A stretch of 64,000 bases of DNA, from positions 95,933-159,932 of the forward strand of contig CAVTPZ010000014.1 in the NCBI GenBank assembly GCA_963736685.1, given 5' to 3'. A program made the translations under genes and the position numbers. Positions 16,875-26,239 of this stretch are shown piece after piece. Numbering within the stretch: the stretch's first letter is position 1; each line of letters begins with the position of its first letter. The DNA is from DASUPK01 sp963736685 (lineage in GTDB: Bacteria; Actinomycetota; Thermoleophilia; Solirubrobacterales; 70-9). Below the pieces are notes generated by a model that was not told the DNA's origin, searched no databases, and saw only the letters and a program-made list of their open reading frames with translations.

Positions 16875-19643
16875 CTAGACGGGCTCTTGCTGCGGCACTC
16901 CCATTTGGACGAGCTCGGTCCGCGAGGCGACGCCGAGCTTGCTGAAGACCTTGCGCAGGTGGTAGTCGATGGTGCGAGGGCTCAAGAAGAGCTGGGCGGC
17001 GATCTGGCGGTTGGTCATCCCGGAGGCGACCAGACCGGCGATCTGCAGCTCTTGAGGCGTGAGCTGGTCGAGCGTCGAGGGGTCCCGCTCCCTCGCCTTT
17101 TCTCCGGTCGCACGGAGCTCCGCTTCGGCGCGCTCCTCCCAGGGGGTCGTACCGACCTGACGGAAGAGATCGGCCGCCCTTCGCAGATGCGGACGTGCCT
17201 CACGCCGCTGGCGCTGGCGCCGGAGCCACTCGCCGTAGAGGAGCTCGGTGCGCGCCATCAGGAATGGCGAGACGAACCCATCCGGCGCCAGTGCCGCCTC
17301 GAATTGCTCGCGCACGTCCCCATCCCCCACCAGCGCCCGGCAGCGCGCCAGCACGGACCGGCGGGGCGGGGAAGGCGAGTACCGCACCCAGCTCTTGTAA
17401 CGGTCGAATTGTTCCGCCGTCTCGCCGAGCCGCCCGGACCGCGCCGCCGCCTCGATCAGGTCCGGGATCGACCAAATGCCCGATCAGTGGATTGAATTCG
17501 GGCCGCTCGATTGCTGTCAGGAGCAGAAGGCGGTCGGTGGCCTCGTCAGGCCTTCCCAGCGTCAGATCGAGCAACGCGAGCATCCACTCGGTATGGGCGA
17601 GGATCAGGGTCCCGCCTCCGACCGCGGCCAATTGGGCTGCCTCATCGACATGGCTGCGCGTCGCCGACTCCTCCCCCTGTACCGAGTCAAGCAGGGCGGT
17701 TACGGTCAGGTTCCAACTCGCGCCCGAGCGGTGTCCGAAGTCGCTCGCGAGCCTGATTCCCTCCTCCGCGGCGGATCGCGCGAGGTTGAAGCGCCCGAGC
17801 CCGACCAGCGCATTCGCCTGCGCCCAGAGTGCCAGCGGGAGCATGCTGAGGAGCCCGCGCTCTCGCGCGATGGCGACTGCACGACTCGAGGCCGGGAGGC
17901 CATCTGCGAAGTTGCCCCCGGTGACACCCATGGTCGCCAGAAGCGACGCCCAGACCAGAGCGCCCGGATCCTCGAGCTGCTCGCCGCGCTCGATCGCCTC
18001 CCGCACGAGCCCCTCGGCTCGCTCATGGTCGCCGGCCAGCTCCGCCGCCACCCCGGTCAGCGCACAGATGCGGAAGCGATCGAGTTCGTCTTGCGGCTCG
18101 ATCGCGCTGGCGCGGGCGCCGATGGCAATACCCTGCGCAGACTCTCCCGCGAAGTTGGACGCCTCGCCCGCCTCACTCAAGGCGTCGAGCTGGAACGACG
18201 GACTCTCACTGGTCTCGGCGGCCTCGACCAGGACGGCGAAGGCGCCGCGAAGATCGCCCGTTCTCGCCTCGATCACGCCGCGCAGATAGAGAAGGTGCGC
18301 GCGGAGCTCATCCCGCGCGAGCGGGAGGACTCGGGCGATCAAGTCCCGGGCCTGGTCCGGCTGTCCGGCCGCCCAGGCCGCCTGGGCCGCGGCCGCGAGC
18401 CTGCGCATCCGGCTGTCGTCGCTGCCCGACAGCTCCGCCGCCCGGGCGAACGCGGTGGCGGCCGAGGCGTGTCCCGCGCGCGATTCGTAGCCCCGCGCCG
18501 AGGCTTCGAGCGCTGCAGCGACCTCCTCGTCGGCGCTGACGCTCGCGAGCGCCTGATGCCAGACGCGCCGATCGGCGTGGTGGTCGGCGCTCAGCGCCGC
18601 CGCCAGGGCCGCATGCCCCGCCTGGCGCTCGCTGTGCGTCGACGATTCCAGCAGAGCGGAGCGCACGAGTGGATGCCGAAACTCGACCGCGCCGTCCGCG
18701 ATCCGGAGGAGCCCGTCGCGCTCGGCGGCATCCAAGGCGTCGGCCGGCAGGCCTGCTTCGCCCGATGCCCGCATCACCGTTGCGACCTCGTCTCGGTCGT
18801 CGAGCGCGGCGATCAGCAGAGCGGCCTGGGTCTCGGCGGGCAGCCGCTCCACGCGCTGCGCGAAGGCCGCCCGCAACCCGGACGTCAAGCGGGTCGTCTC
18901 GGGAAGGGGCGCGCGACCGTGCAGCTGCTGCGCGCTCAGGCCCCTTGGCAGCTCCAGCAGAGCGAGGGGGTTCCCGGCGGCTTGCGCGAGCAGCCACTCC
19001 CGCACGGGATCCGCCGCGGCCGGAGCACTTGCCTCGAGCAGCCGCGCGGCGGCATCGGCGCCAAGGCTCTCGAGCATGACCTCGGACAGCCCAGGCGTGG
19101 CGATCTCCCGTCCGCTCCCTCCCGCACGACGAAAAGCATCGCCACCGGCTCGGCCCCGAGTCTGCGCGCGCTGAAGAGGAGCGCTTCCACGGAGGCAACG
19201 TCCAGGAACTGGACGTCGTCGACCAGGCATAGAACCGGCTGGTCCTCGGCCGCAGCGGCAAGCAGGCTGAGCGCCGCGGCAGAGACCAGCAACCGATCCG
19301 AGCCGCCTGACGGCGCGAATCCGAGAGCCGCCGAGAGCGCATCCGACTGGGCCTGAGGCAGCTCATCGAGCTTCCCCGTGATCGGTCGCAGCAGCCCTTC
19401 CAGACCGGCGAAGCCGAGGTCCGACTCCCCCTCGACACCGGCGATTCGGAGCACCGTTCGCTTCTCGCCGCGCTCCGCGGCATAGCCGAGCAGAGCGGTC
19501 TTGCCGATCCCGGGCTCGCCCCGCAGGACCAGCGACGTGCTCTCTCCATGCGCCGATGCCTCGAGCAGCTGATCGATTGCGGTGAGTTCACGCTCACGAC
19601 CAATCAACGCGCCGGAAAGCCCCTCGGGCTCGGGCGTCCCCAT
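16875..19643 (-). pseudogene. Large LuxR-family (LAL) ATPase regulator, two frameshifts
   Basis: About 920 residues if joined. The N-terminal frame (from 19643) has a Walker A box GEPGIGKTALL, sensor-type repeats and Walker B VLCLVDDVQFLD. The frame changes near 19120 (VREGADGR to GREIATPGLSEVML). It continues through a long TPR-like helical middle and changes again near 17470 (NPLIGHLV to IPDLIEAAARSGRLGE). It ends with a LuxR HTH: LTPQELQIAGLVASGMTNRQIAAQLFLSPRTIDYHLRKVFSKLG. As written the gene cannot make a full protein. Either it has decayed or two single-base errors are present. Homologues are ATP-dependent transcription activators. Confidence 0.88.
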
Positions 19644-19767
19644 GCAGCGATCCTAGACCTCCGGAGGGGATCTGACTGGCGACTCGGACTGGCGAACTCG
19701 CCGACGCGTTCGCGCGCTCGCGCACCGACCCTGAAGGCGCAGCGCACCCAACCCAAGGAGCACACAG

Positions 19768-20422
19768 ATGAGAGGCAGCAAGACAGATTCACGACGACGC
19801 TTTCGAATCAGCCCCGCGCTGGTCGTGGCCTCAATCGCCCTGTTCGCGGCGATCAGCGGCTTTGGCTACGCGGCGGTGAAGATGAAGCCGAACAGCGTCA
19901 AGACGCGCAACCTCAGTCACGCGGCGGTGACCACAGGCAAGATCGCCGACGGCGCCGTCACCACTCCGAAGCTGGCGCCGGACGCCGTCGCGCCGAGCGC
20001 GACGAACGCGGCCAACGCGACGAACGCGACGAACGCCCCAATGCGGCGAACGCCGCCAGGCTCGGTGGGGCCGCCCCGGGCGAGTGTCAGACCGGCTGGC
20101 TCAAGGCCTCGCTCGTGGTTGACACCTCGACCTGTCGGACGCGACGCCGGACGCAACCGTTCCCGGAGCGTTCGACTGCGCCAGCAAGGCCGCTGATGCG
20201 GTGACGATCCACAGGATCGCCACTGGGCGGTACACGCTCACGCTCGCCGGCCTTGACTCGGGCGTCGCGATCTCCTCGAGCGCAAACGTTGGCGGCGGAG
20301 CGGCGAACGTCGTCACGGCGGCCACCAAGGTCGACGCTCAGGGCAAGGCGAATCTCAACGTCTGGAACAACGGCGACGCCGCCCTCGTCGATGGCAAGAC
20401 GGTCTCGCTGATCGTTTTCTGA
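19768..20422 (+). pseudogene. Secreted NATNA-repeat protein with two frameshifts
   Basis: Frame 1 starts RGSKTDSRRRFRISPALVVASIALFAAISGFGYAAVKM, a typical Thermoleophilia export/anchor segment, and runs to a NAANATNATNA repeat. Near 20045 the sense moves to another frame (PNAANAARLGGAAPGECQTGWLKASL). Near 20130 it moves again (LSDATPDATVPGAFDC, then IHRIATGRYTLTLAG to SLIVF). Each shift equals about one base. The same N-terminal layout is intact at 14514. Function unknown; probably cell-surface. Confidence 0.8.
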
Positions 20423-20442
20423 GTCGGCGGCTCGGAGCTCGA

Positions 20443-20467
20443 GGGCCCCGGCCATGCGCCGGGGCCC
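20443..20467 (+). terminator. GC-rich hairpin downstream of the NATNA-type gene
   Basis: Perfect 10-bp stem GGGCCCCGGC (20443-20452) and GCCGGGGCCC (20458-20467), 5-base loop, beginning 21 bp after the stop at 20422. No T tract follows. Confidence 0.55.
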
Positions 20468-20557
20468 GCCACTCCGACGGACTCACCCGGGCAGCACCGG
20501 CTACCGCCGCTGTTCGCCACGGCGACACGAACTCCCACCAATCAAAGGAGCAGAGAC

Positions 20558-21084
20558 ATGATTCCATCAAGAGCATCACGTCACTGACCGGCATCGCGGC
20601 CGTCCCCCTGGTCGCGCTGGCAGTCGGCGGTTGCGGCGGCAGCGCGGCGCCGGCGGCGAGCGTGCCGCCGAAGACTTCCTCCGGGCAGACCGCAACCGTC
20701 GCGGCGCAGAACGCGGGCAACCTGGGAACCGTCCTGGTCGACGCCCAGGGACGCACCCTCTACCTGTTCGCGAAGGACTCCGGAACGCAGAGCGCGTGCT
20801 TCGGTACGTGCGCCCACTACTGGCCGCCTGCCCGTGCCAGCGGCAAGCCCACGGCCGGCAACGGACTGAATGCCTCGCTTCTCGGAACCACCTCCCGATC
20901 GGACGGAGGGGCGCAGCTCACGTACAACGGCCACCCGCTGTACCAGTTCTCGGGCGATCAGAACCCCGGCGACACCAGCGGCCAGGGCTTGACGGATTTC
21001 GGGGGCAGCTGGTACGCGCTCTCTGCCGCCGGAGACCAGGTCACCGGCCAACCGGCGGGCTCGAGCGCAGGCAGTGGTTACTAG
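20558..21084 (+). pseudogene. COG4315-type secreted-repeat lipoprotein, frameshifted near its start
   Basis: The body reads KSITSLTGIAAVPLVALAVGGCGGSAAP (lipobox GGCGG). Two COG4315-type repeat units follow (LVDAQGRTLYLFAKDSG...CAHYWPP and LTYNGHPLYQFSGDQNPGDTSGQGL...WYAL). A well-placed ATG (20558, with AAAGGAG upstream) is one frame off: MIPSRASRH then a stop, instead of MIP.IKSITSL. One missing base in 20561-20570 explains it. If it is an assembly error the gene is normal; otherwise translation would need an internal start. The family is of unknown function and is often exported. Confidence 0.8.
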
Positions 21085-21134
21085 GGCCTTATTCCGAATG
21101 CAGTTCACCTCCCGACAACCGATTGTGCGAGCCG

Positions 21135-21341
21135 ATGAGACGCGTTGAAGAGATTCTTGAGATCGCTGAGATCCTCGACGAGGCGGCTGATCGGCTCGCA
21201 CTGGTTCTCGAACGGTCCGGCGCCGACCAGTTGCACCCGCGCGACGTGTTGCGCGAGATGGCCCGCTACGAACTGGAGCTCGCCGCTGCCGATGTCGCCG
21301 CTCTGACCTTCGGCACAGAGATCCGCGAAGGCTGGAGCTGA
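21135..21341 (+). CDS. Small conserved alpha-helical protein (copy 1 of a paralogous pair)
   Basis: 68 residues, MRRVEEILEIAEILDEAADRL..., mostly amphipathic helix, with SGADQLHP in the middle and AALTFGTE near the end. A paralogue at 26979 matches at roughly two thirds of residues, with most nucleotide differences at third codon positions, which shows selection on the protein. No named family recognised. It follows the COG4315-type gene by 50 bp and is followed by two REP-like repeats. Confidence 0.75.
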   Translation: MRRVEEILEIAEILDEAADRLALVLERSGADQLHPRDVLREMARYELELAAADVAALTFGTEIREGWS

Positions 21342-21370
21342 GAAGGGAAAGTACATCCTGCCTTGTGCCG

Positions 21371-21435
21371 GCCGCTGCTTTCCATGCAAAGCAGTAGTCG
21401 CTTAAGAGCCGCTGAGCGGTCGACGAAAAGCTCCA
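21371..21435. repeat. REP-like hairpin repeat, copy 1
   Basis: CTGCTTT-CCATGC-AAAGCAG forms a 7-bp stem with a 6-base loop (21373-21392). A degraded partner follows (the inverse of GAGCTTTTCGTCG at 21414-21431). Located between genes, in element 1. Confidence 0.75.
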
Positions 21436-21663
21436 ACGGGACCGCCGCGGGTGATCGGACTCCCGAGCCGACGCCTGCGCCGCCGATGCCGGCGTTTTTT
21501 GAGAGCACCCGCGGCGCCGGACCCCCCTGCAAGTTCGTCCAGGGGTTGAGCGTTTATGAGACACAGGCAGACGGGATTACCCCGCGCCAAGCCAACGGTA
21601 AGAGGCGTCACCATGGCGTAGTTAGGTTGGCTGCCCAGCGCCCGCGTGGGGCCTCTCCTAGTC

Positions 21664-21709
21664 GCCGCTTTCCATGCAAAGCAGCGGTGCTGCTTTTCGT
21701 CCAGCAGCT
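21664..21709. repeat. REP-like hairpin repeat, copy 2 (both hairpins)
   Basis: GCCGCTTTCCATGCAAAG then CAGCGG forms the first hairpin, and GCTGC-TTTTCGTCCA-GCAGC (21689-21708) the second, two bases later. This is the clearest paired copy. Confidence 0.78.
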
Positions 21710-21950
21710 ACCGGAAGGCCCCTCGTCCTCCCGCTTGCGATCAGGACCCCGGCGGCGACGTCCCAGGGGAGGCTGCGGGACGTCCCAGGGGAGGCTCGAG
21801 AGCATCACCGAGACATCGAGCCGCCCGGCTGCGAGCCAGGCCAGGTCGAGGCACTCGGAGCCGTGCACCCGGACCCGCAGGCAGCGCGGCACGAGGAGTC
21901 CCATCAACTCACGATGAACGTCGTTCTCGACCTTCGCGCGCGGACCGACG
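21705..21950 (-). pseudogene. Inositol-monophosphatase-family gene fragment
   Basis: Minus-strand reading gives AVGPRAKVENDVHRELM, then RVRVHGSECLDLAWLAAGRLDV and SSLPWDV. In another frame it continues SLPWDVAAGVLIASGR. The GS..LDLAW.AAGRLD...LPWDVAAG pattern is the metal-binding C-terminal region of the IMPase family. Only about 80 residues remain. The frame is broken by a 22-bp tandem duplication (18-bp unit GACGTCCCAGGGGAGGCT at about 21761 and 21783). The fragment abuts a VOC fragment on the opposite strand. Confidence 0.6.
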
Positions 21951-22274
21951 GCAAAGTCGGCGAAGCCAACGATGGGTCTGAATCTGCACATCGCGTTCGA
22001 CGTCGAGCTCCAACACGTGCTCGAAGGGCCCCGTCGGCTCACGGCGCTCGGCGTGCCGCCGCTGTCGTTCTTCGGTGAGCCGACCGACGAGCCGACGGTG
22101 ATCGGCTGGATGCCGGCCGCCACCGTGTTCTTCCGCGACCCGGACGGTCACCTGCTCGAGTACCTGGCGATACTCGACGATCCGCCCGCCCGGATCTGGG
22201 GATCGTTCCCTGGTCCCAATGAACGCACGAGTCCTAGGGCGCCCGCGCCTCGAACGGCGAAGCGGCTCAGCTGA
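21945..22274 (+). pseudogene. VOC (glyoxalase/bleomycin-resistance) protein fragment
   Basis: The reading PTAKSAKPTMGLNLHIAFDV, RLTALGVPPLSFFGEPTDEP, WMPAATVFFRDPDGHLLEYLAIL is the C-terminal half of a VOC-fold protein. The metal-ligand Glu is in HLLEYL. The N-terminal beta-alpha unit is absent: an in-frame stop lies at about 21914 and the upstream sequence belongs to the IMPase remnant. An ATG at 21972 could start a truncated product, but a half VOC fold is unlikely to work alone. Confidence 0.65.
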
Positions 22275-22290
22275 ACCTGGTCGAGGGCTG

Positions 22291-23040
22291 CTACTGCAGG
22301 ACGCCGTCCACGTAGACGTCAACCTTCTCGTCGAAGAAAGCGACCAGCCCGGCCACCTTCTGACTCTCGGGAAGCGGCGTGGGATACGACCACGCGAGGT
22401 CGGCGTGAAGCTCGTCGCCGACTCGCACCGACCACCACTCGGCCTCACCTTTGTAGGGGCAGTGGGTGGCGGTCTCCGTCGGTACGAGCAGGTCCATCCG
22501 CACGTGCGTCTTGGGCAGGTAGTAGCGGGTACGCAGACCCGTCTCGAACAGCAGCCGCGCGCTGGTCGACTCGGCGACGGTGACTCCGTCGACCTCGATG
22601 CGGACGTGGCGCGAGCTCGGCAGGACGTCTATCCGTGTGTATGGATCGCGGACGTGTGTGAAGACCTCCTCGTCCTCCTCGAACCAGGCATCCATCGCGT
22701 CCCAGTCGAGGCGGATCTTGTCCCTGAGCTCGGGGATCGGCGAATCGTCGTAGCGGAGCGCCGCACCAGCGGCTTCCTTTCCGCCGACCTGCACCGTGAA
22801 GGTGCGTCCGTCCCCGCGGCTCGGCGAGTGGGCGACGCCGCCGTCCTCGTTTAGGAGCTCGCTGCGAACGTCGTCGACCGGGAAGTAGTAGACGGGGTAA
22901 TGCGTCCCCTCCCAAACGAGCGTGGGTCGCATGGTGTCCGCGACGAGCTCGCCGCCCAGGTAGGCGCGGACACGCTTTGCCCCTGGTTCGACCCGCACTC
23001 GCCCTCGCTGCCTCTTCGTGTTGGTCTGCGTTGTGCTCAT
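22291..23040 (-). CDS. Tandem DUF427 protein
   Basis: 249 residues with two copies of the DUF427 fold. Copy 1: RVRAYLGGELVADTMRPTLVWEGTHYPVYYFPVDDVR. Copy 2: RIEVDGVTVAESTSARLLFETGLRTRYYLPKTHVRMDLL, then THCPYKGEAEWWSV and LAWSYPTPLPES. DUF427 is a small cytosolic beta-fold of unknown chemistry, common in actinobacteria. The start at 23040 is supported by GGAAAGGA upstream. A palindrome, TGGACTAGTTAGTCCA, lies 44 bp before the start and matches sites next to the upstream tetR gene, so TetR control is likely. Confidence 0.9.
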   Translation of the reverse strand: MSTTQTNTKRQRGRVRVEPGAKRVRAYLGGELVADTMRPTLVWEGTHYPVYYFPVDDVRSELLNEDGGVAHSPSRGDGRTFTVQVGGKEAAGAALRYDDSPIPELRDKIRLDWDAMDAWFEEDEEVFTHVRDPYTRIDVLPSSRHVRIEVDGVTVAESTSARLLFETGLRTRYYLPKTHVRMDLLVPTETATHCPYKGEAEWWSVRVGDELHADLAWSYPTPLPESQKVAGLVAFFDEKVDVYVDGVLQ

Positions 23041-23083
23041 GTCGGTCCTTTCCGGCACCGGGGCAGGCGCCGCAGCTGGTTAG

Positions 23084-23099
23084 TGGACTAGTTAGTCCA
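23084..23099. promoter_or_regulatory. Operator 1, TGGAC-N6-GTCCA
   Basis: TGGACTAGTTAGTCCA, 7-bp arms around GT, upstream of the double-DUF427 gene. It shares the 16-bp frame with operators 2, 3 and 4. Probable site of the TetR-family regulator encoded upstream. Confidence 0.7.
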
Positions 23100-23357
23100 A
23101 TTCCGAAGCTGTCCGTTACGCGTAGGTCTTCTGGACCCAAGACTTTCGATCCCTCCCAGGCACCGCCCAGCCATCCTCGGTCGTGTCGATCTTGTCGTCA
23201 AGCCGACCGCACACACCCTCGCCGCCCCGGCGGGCCGCCCTACCGGGGGCGCCTGCCGCAGTTCGGTCGGCCCCGCGACGCGCTTGCTGTGAACGGATCC
23301 GGGGGTTCGCCTGCGCGGGGCCCGAATCGTGCCGAACTGAGAGACAGCCCCCCGCTA

Positions 23358-23968
23358 CTAGGAGGCGTGCGCGCGCAGATGCGCGTAGGCGGTATCCGCC
23401 GCGAGGGCGAGCGGCCTAGTGTCCCGTCGCGCCTGAGTGAGGACCAGGCCGCCTTCGATTGCGGCCAGGGTCGCGGTCGCCAACTCGTCGAGGTCGGCCC
23501 GCCGCGAGATCTTGCCGCGAGCCTGCATCACCCTGAGCCCCTCGCGGATCTCCGTCTCCCAGCGGTCGAAGGAGTTCTCGAGCTCCTGGCGGGCCGCGTC
23601 GTCGATTCGGCCAGTTGGGCGACCAGAGATCCGAGCGGGCAGCCGCCTCGCGCCTCACGTTGAGCCTGCAGGCGAACCAGCTTGTCGAGCCAGGCCCGGA
23701 TCGCCCTCCAGCTGTCGAAGGGCCCAAGCTCCGGCGCCTGGTTCGCCAACACGTGCTCGCAGTTGTGGGCGACGACGGCGCGAAGCAGGTCCTCGCGATC
23801 GGAGAAGTAGTGGTAGAGCTGGCTCTTGCTGACGCCGGCGTCCTCGATCACGTCGTCGAGGCTGGTCTCGGCGACGCCGCGGCCGCGAATCAGCTGGGCC
23901 GCCGAGCTGACGATCCGCTCGCGTGTCTCGCGGCCCTTCGGAGTTTTTGGTGCCTGCGTGACGGCCAC
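23358..23968 (-). pseudogene. TetR-family regulator, one frameshift
   Basis: The N-terminal HTH is intact: ERIVSSAAQLIRGRGVAETSLDDVIEDAGVSKSQLYHYFSDREDLLRAVV. The ligand-binding half begins GGCPLGSLVAQLAES, then near 23615 the sense moves to another frame (DDAARQELENSFDRWE, TEIREGLRVMQARGK, ADLDELATATLAAIEGG). It ends RAHAS at 23358. As written, the C-terminal domain is scrambled. The TetR would repress the divergent 24099 gene and the DUF427 gene through the TGGAC-N6-GTCCA sites. Confidence 0.85.
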
Positions 23969-23988
23969 GGGTGAATCTTACGCCTTCC

Positions 23989-24004
23989 TGGACTCCTTAG
24001 TCCA
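23989..24004. promoter_or_regulatory. Operator 2, TGGAC-N6-GTCCA
   Basis: TGGACTCCTTAGTCCA, 6-bp arms, 20 bp upstream of the tetR start in the tetR/secreted-protein divergent region. Suggests autoregulation. Confidence 0.7.
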
Positions 24005-24037
24005 CTAAGTCCGTAACGCTTTTCGCCTCCAGCGAAC

Positions 24038-24053
24038 TGGACCCGTCAGTCCA
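24038..24053. promoter_or_regulatory. Operator 3, TGGAC-N6-GTCCA
   Basis: TGGACCCGTCAGTCCA with AC/GT extending the arms to 7 bp, 45 bp upstream of the ATG at 24099. Same 16-bp frame as operators 1, 2 and 4. Confidence 0.7.
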
Positions 24054-24098
24054 GTCTAGCCAGGCGCGGGGCCGACCCCCGCCCTGAAAGGAGTAGCG

Positions 24099-25424
24099 AT
24101 GAAAAAGATCTCAAAACGCTGGGTCCTCGGTGCCGTGGGCCTCATGATCGTCGCCACCGGCGCGCTCGTCGGAACCCAGGCCTCCGCCGGTTCTAACCAG
24201 CAGGCGACCAAGGACCTGGGTCAGCTCAGCGGCACGTTGCCCCGCGACCACTTGACCCTGGAAAGCGCTCTCAACGTCGATCTCAACAAAGAGACGGTGC
24301 GGGTACCGCTATACCGCGGCAAGGCCGGAGGCGAGAGGGTCTGGTACACGCTGCTCGACTCCTCCGACCCGGGCGCGGCGCATGACCTCGGTGTGAACTA
24401 CGCGCCGAAGCTCGCCAACCTGTCGATCGGCTGTCCGGAGTGCGTGCAGACGGTCAACCTCGAGTCTCCCTCGCCGAACGAGAACAAGTTCGGATCGGCG
24501 GTGGTCGACTTCCAAGGTGCGCCGAACTTCAGTCCCACTCGGGTCGCCGAGCCGGGGTCTGACGGCTTCCCGCTGAAGAATTTCCAGCCGGGTGCCGTGG
24601 CGCGGGACGGGTACAGCCCGTTCATTCGGATCGCCGGCTCGCCGACGGTCTACAACGCGCCGATTCTCGCCACCGGCGACGGCCCGTTCGACGTCGAGCA
24701 CCACACGAACACCTCCGATCGGACCCTGGGCATCCACATCGCGCCCAAGGCCGCTCCCGGCCAGTTCCAGGAGTCGTGGGCCGACGAGCTCTTCGTGAAG
24801 GGCTTCGACGCCGGCGAGCCGATCGTCTACCTGAGCACCGACGCGGGCCAGCCGCTCACATCGGTCCTCGAGCGCTCGACGTATGTGCCCGCCTTGGACA
24901 AGGCGGCCTACAACGGCGGCGATGATTTCCTCGGCTCCGCTCGCGAGCGGCTGTTCGGCTTCATCAACGGCCAGGTCGGGGCGAACAACCCCAACTCGCA
25001 GGGCTTCGTCCATCTCGTCAAGGACGGACATGCCGCCGAGGATGCAAGTGCGAACAACACCGCGCTGATCCAGGCGCTCCGCCGCGGTGGCGATCTGCTC
25101 AACGTGTTCGGGGATTTCCCGACCGAGAGCGATCCTCGCCACGCCCAGGCCTACAGCCCCCTCTGGGACGCCCAGCTCGGGTTGTGGACCGACAAGGCGG
25201 TCAACGAAGGACGAAACACCCGCCAGGTGGACGAGAACGTCGTCTTCAACCTGGCCGCGACGCATCCGGATCTCCTCACCGGGGTCGACCCGGCGACCGG
25301 ACAACCCGCTCCCTACGGCTCGGTTGGTGTCGACATCAACTGCGCCGTGATCGGGTTCACGGACAAGCCTCCGACGCAGAACCTGGAGGACCCGGCCCCG
25401 AACTCGCAGTTCCCGCCAAGGTAG
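24099..25424 (+). CDS. Secreted protein of unknown function
   Basis: 441 residues with a signal peptide (KKISKRWVLGAVGLMIVATGALVGTQASA). The mature part has the sections VWYTLLDSSDPGAAHDLGVNYAPKLANL, GFPLKNFQPGAVARDGYSPFIRI, FDVEHHTNTSDRTLGIHI and YSPLWDAQLGLWTDKAVNEG. These look like one large beta-rich extracellular domain; I cannot name the family. GAAAGGAG lies 7 bp before the ATG. Two TGGAC-N6-GTCCA sites in the divergent region with tetR suggest that it is a regulated target. A strong hairpin follows at 25445. Confidence 0.8.
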   Translation: MKKISKRWVLGAVGLMIVATGALVGTQASAGSNQQATKDLGQLSGTLPRDHLTLESALNVDLNKETVRVPLYRGKAGGERVWYTLLDSSDPGAAHDLGVNYAPKLANLSIGCPECVQTVNLESPSPNENKFGSAVVDFQGAPNFSPTRVAEPGSDGFPLKNFQPGAVARDGYSPFIRIAGSPTVYNAPILATGDGPFDVEHHTNTSDRTLGIHIAPKAAPGQFQESWADELFVKGFDAGEPIVYLSTDAGQPLTSVLERSTYVPALDKAAYNGGDDFLGSARERLFGFINGQVGANNPNSQGFVHLVKDGHAAEDASANNTALIQALRRGGDLLNVFGDFPTESDPRHAQAYSPLWDAQLGLWTDKAVNEGRNTRQVDENVVFNLAATHPDLLTGVDPATGQPAPYGSVGVDINCAVIGFTDKPPTQNLEDPAPNSQFPPR

Positions 25425-25444
25425 TCAGAGGCGGCGCCGATGGC

Positions 25445-25468
25445 GGCGGGCCCCGCATGGGGCCCGCC
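25445..25468. terminator. Hairpin between convergent genes
   Basis: Perfect 10-bp stem GGCGGGCCCC (25445-25454) and GGGGCCCGCC (25459-25468) with a GCAT loop, between the stops of the secreted protein (25424) and the DUF7666-like gene (25479). It can serve both directions. Confidence 0.65.
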
Positions 25469-25478
25469 TCGGCAACCT

Positions 25479-25991
25479 CTAAGCCTCGAGCCCGAGCCGC
25501 TCGACCAGCCAAGCGGCCTGGGCGGCGCGCTCGGCGCCGTAAGCCTCCGGGCCCCCGACCTCCTCGGCAATCCTCGCCGCCACGAAGCCCACCGTGCCGG
25601 GGCTCTCCTCGGCGGCGGGCTCGATCATCGCTTCCCAGGCCGGGTCGAGCGGCTCCGAGGCACTCCTGACGAGCTCGCGGGCGCGCTCGGCGCACATCTG
25701 GGTGTAGGAGTCGCGCACGCCCTCATCCCAGGCCTCGAGGCGACGGAGCAGGCGGCCACGCGAGGCCACCAGCTTGCTGGCCGCCTCCACGATCTCGCCG
25801 TCGAGCTCGACCTCGTACATGACGCGGCCGACCCAGAGGGGAAGGTCGGCGGCGCGGCAGGCATGAACCCCGCTGCGACAGGGATCGACACGCGCGTCCA
25901 CCCACGGCCCGGGCGCCGCGCCGGGAAGCTCCCAGCCGAAGCCCGTGAACATGCTCGTCCCGTCGGGCCGCAGGAACTTGTAGGCGATCAC
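25479..25991 (-). CDS. DUF7666-like cytosolic protein
   Basis: 170 residues: MIAYKFLRPDGTSMFTGFGWELPG, GVHACRAADLPLWVGRVMYEVELDGEI, then helices rich in Ala/Arg/Glu. The N-terminal part resembles the DUF7666 fold seen beside phage and mobile genes; the C-terminal helices are conserved in actinobacterial members. Function unknown. Its start overlaps the stop of the anti-sigma gene by 4 bp, so it is the third gene of the sigma operon. Confidence 0.7.
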   Translation of the reverse strand: MIAYKFLRPDGTSMFTGFGWELPGAAPGPWVDARVDPCRSGVHACRAADLPLWVGRVMYEVELDGEIVEAASKLVASRGRLLRRLEAWDEGVRDSYTQMCAERARELVRSASEPLDPAWEAMIEPAAEESPGTVGFVAARIAEEVGGPEAYGAERAAQAAWLVERLGLEA

Positions 25992-26239
25992 GGCGACCGC
26001 CTGCCCCTGAACGCCTCGATCAGGAACTCGATGGTCTCACGCGGCACTTCGTCCTCTCTGAGTTTCCCGGCAGTCCCAACGGTCCTGTTCATCTCGTCGA
26101 CGTAGCGCTCGCAACCCGCGCAGTAGTTGAGGTGATGCTCGAACAGCTCCGCATTGTCGCTCGAGAGCGCGCCCTCGAGGTAATCGCTGGCCTCCTCCAC
26201 CAGTTCCTGGCAGGTGATGTGATCCGCCGCCTTAGCCAT
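25988..26239 (-). CDS. Zinc-finger anti-sigma factor (ZAS type)
   Basis: 83 residues from MAKAADHITCQELVEEASDYLEGAL. The cytosolic domain has the HxxxCxxC zinc motif HHLNYCAGCERYV, preceded by a Glu-rich helix that would bind the sigma factor. There is no transmembrane segment, so it is a soluble anti-sigma. The start overlaps the end of the sigma gene by 8 bp, the usual sigma/anti-sigma coupling. Confidence 0.85.
   Translation of the reverse strand: MAKAADHITCQELVEEASDYLEGALSSDNAELFEHHLNYCAGCERYVDEMNRTVGTAGKLREDEVPRETIEFLIEAFRGRRSP

Noticed and set aside
21266..21532. Minus-strand frames containing LLCMESSGR, also at 32256
   Set aside because: The peptide is the translation of the REP-like repeat core and not a gene.
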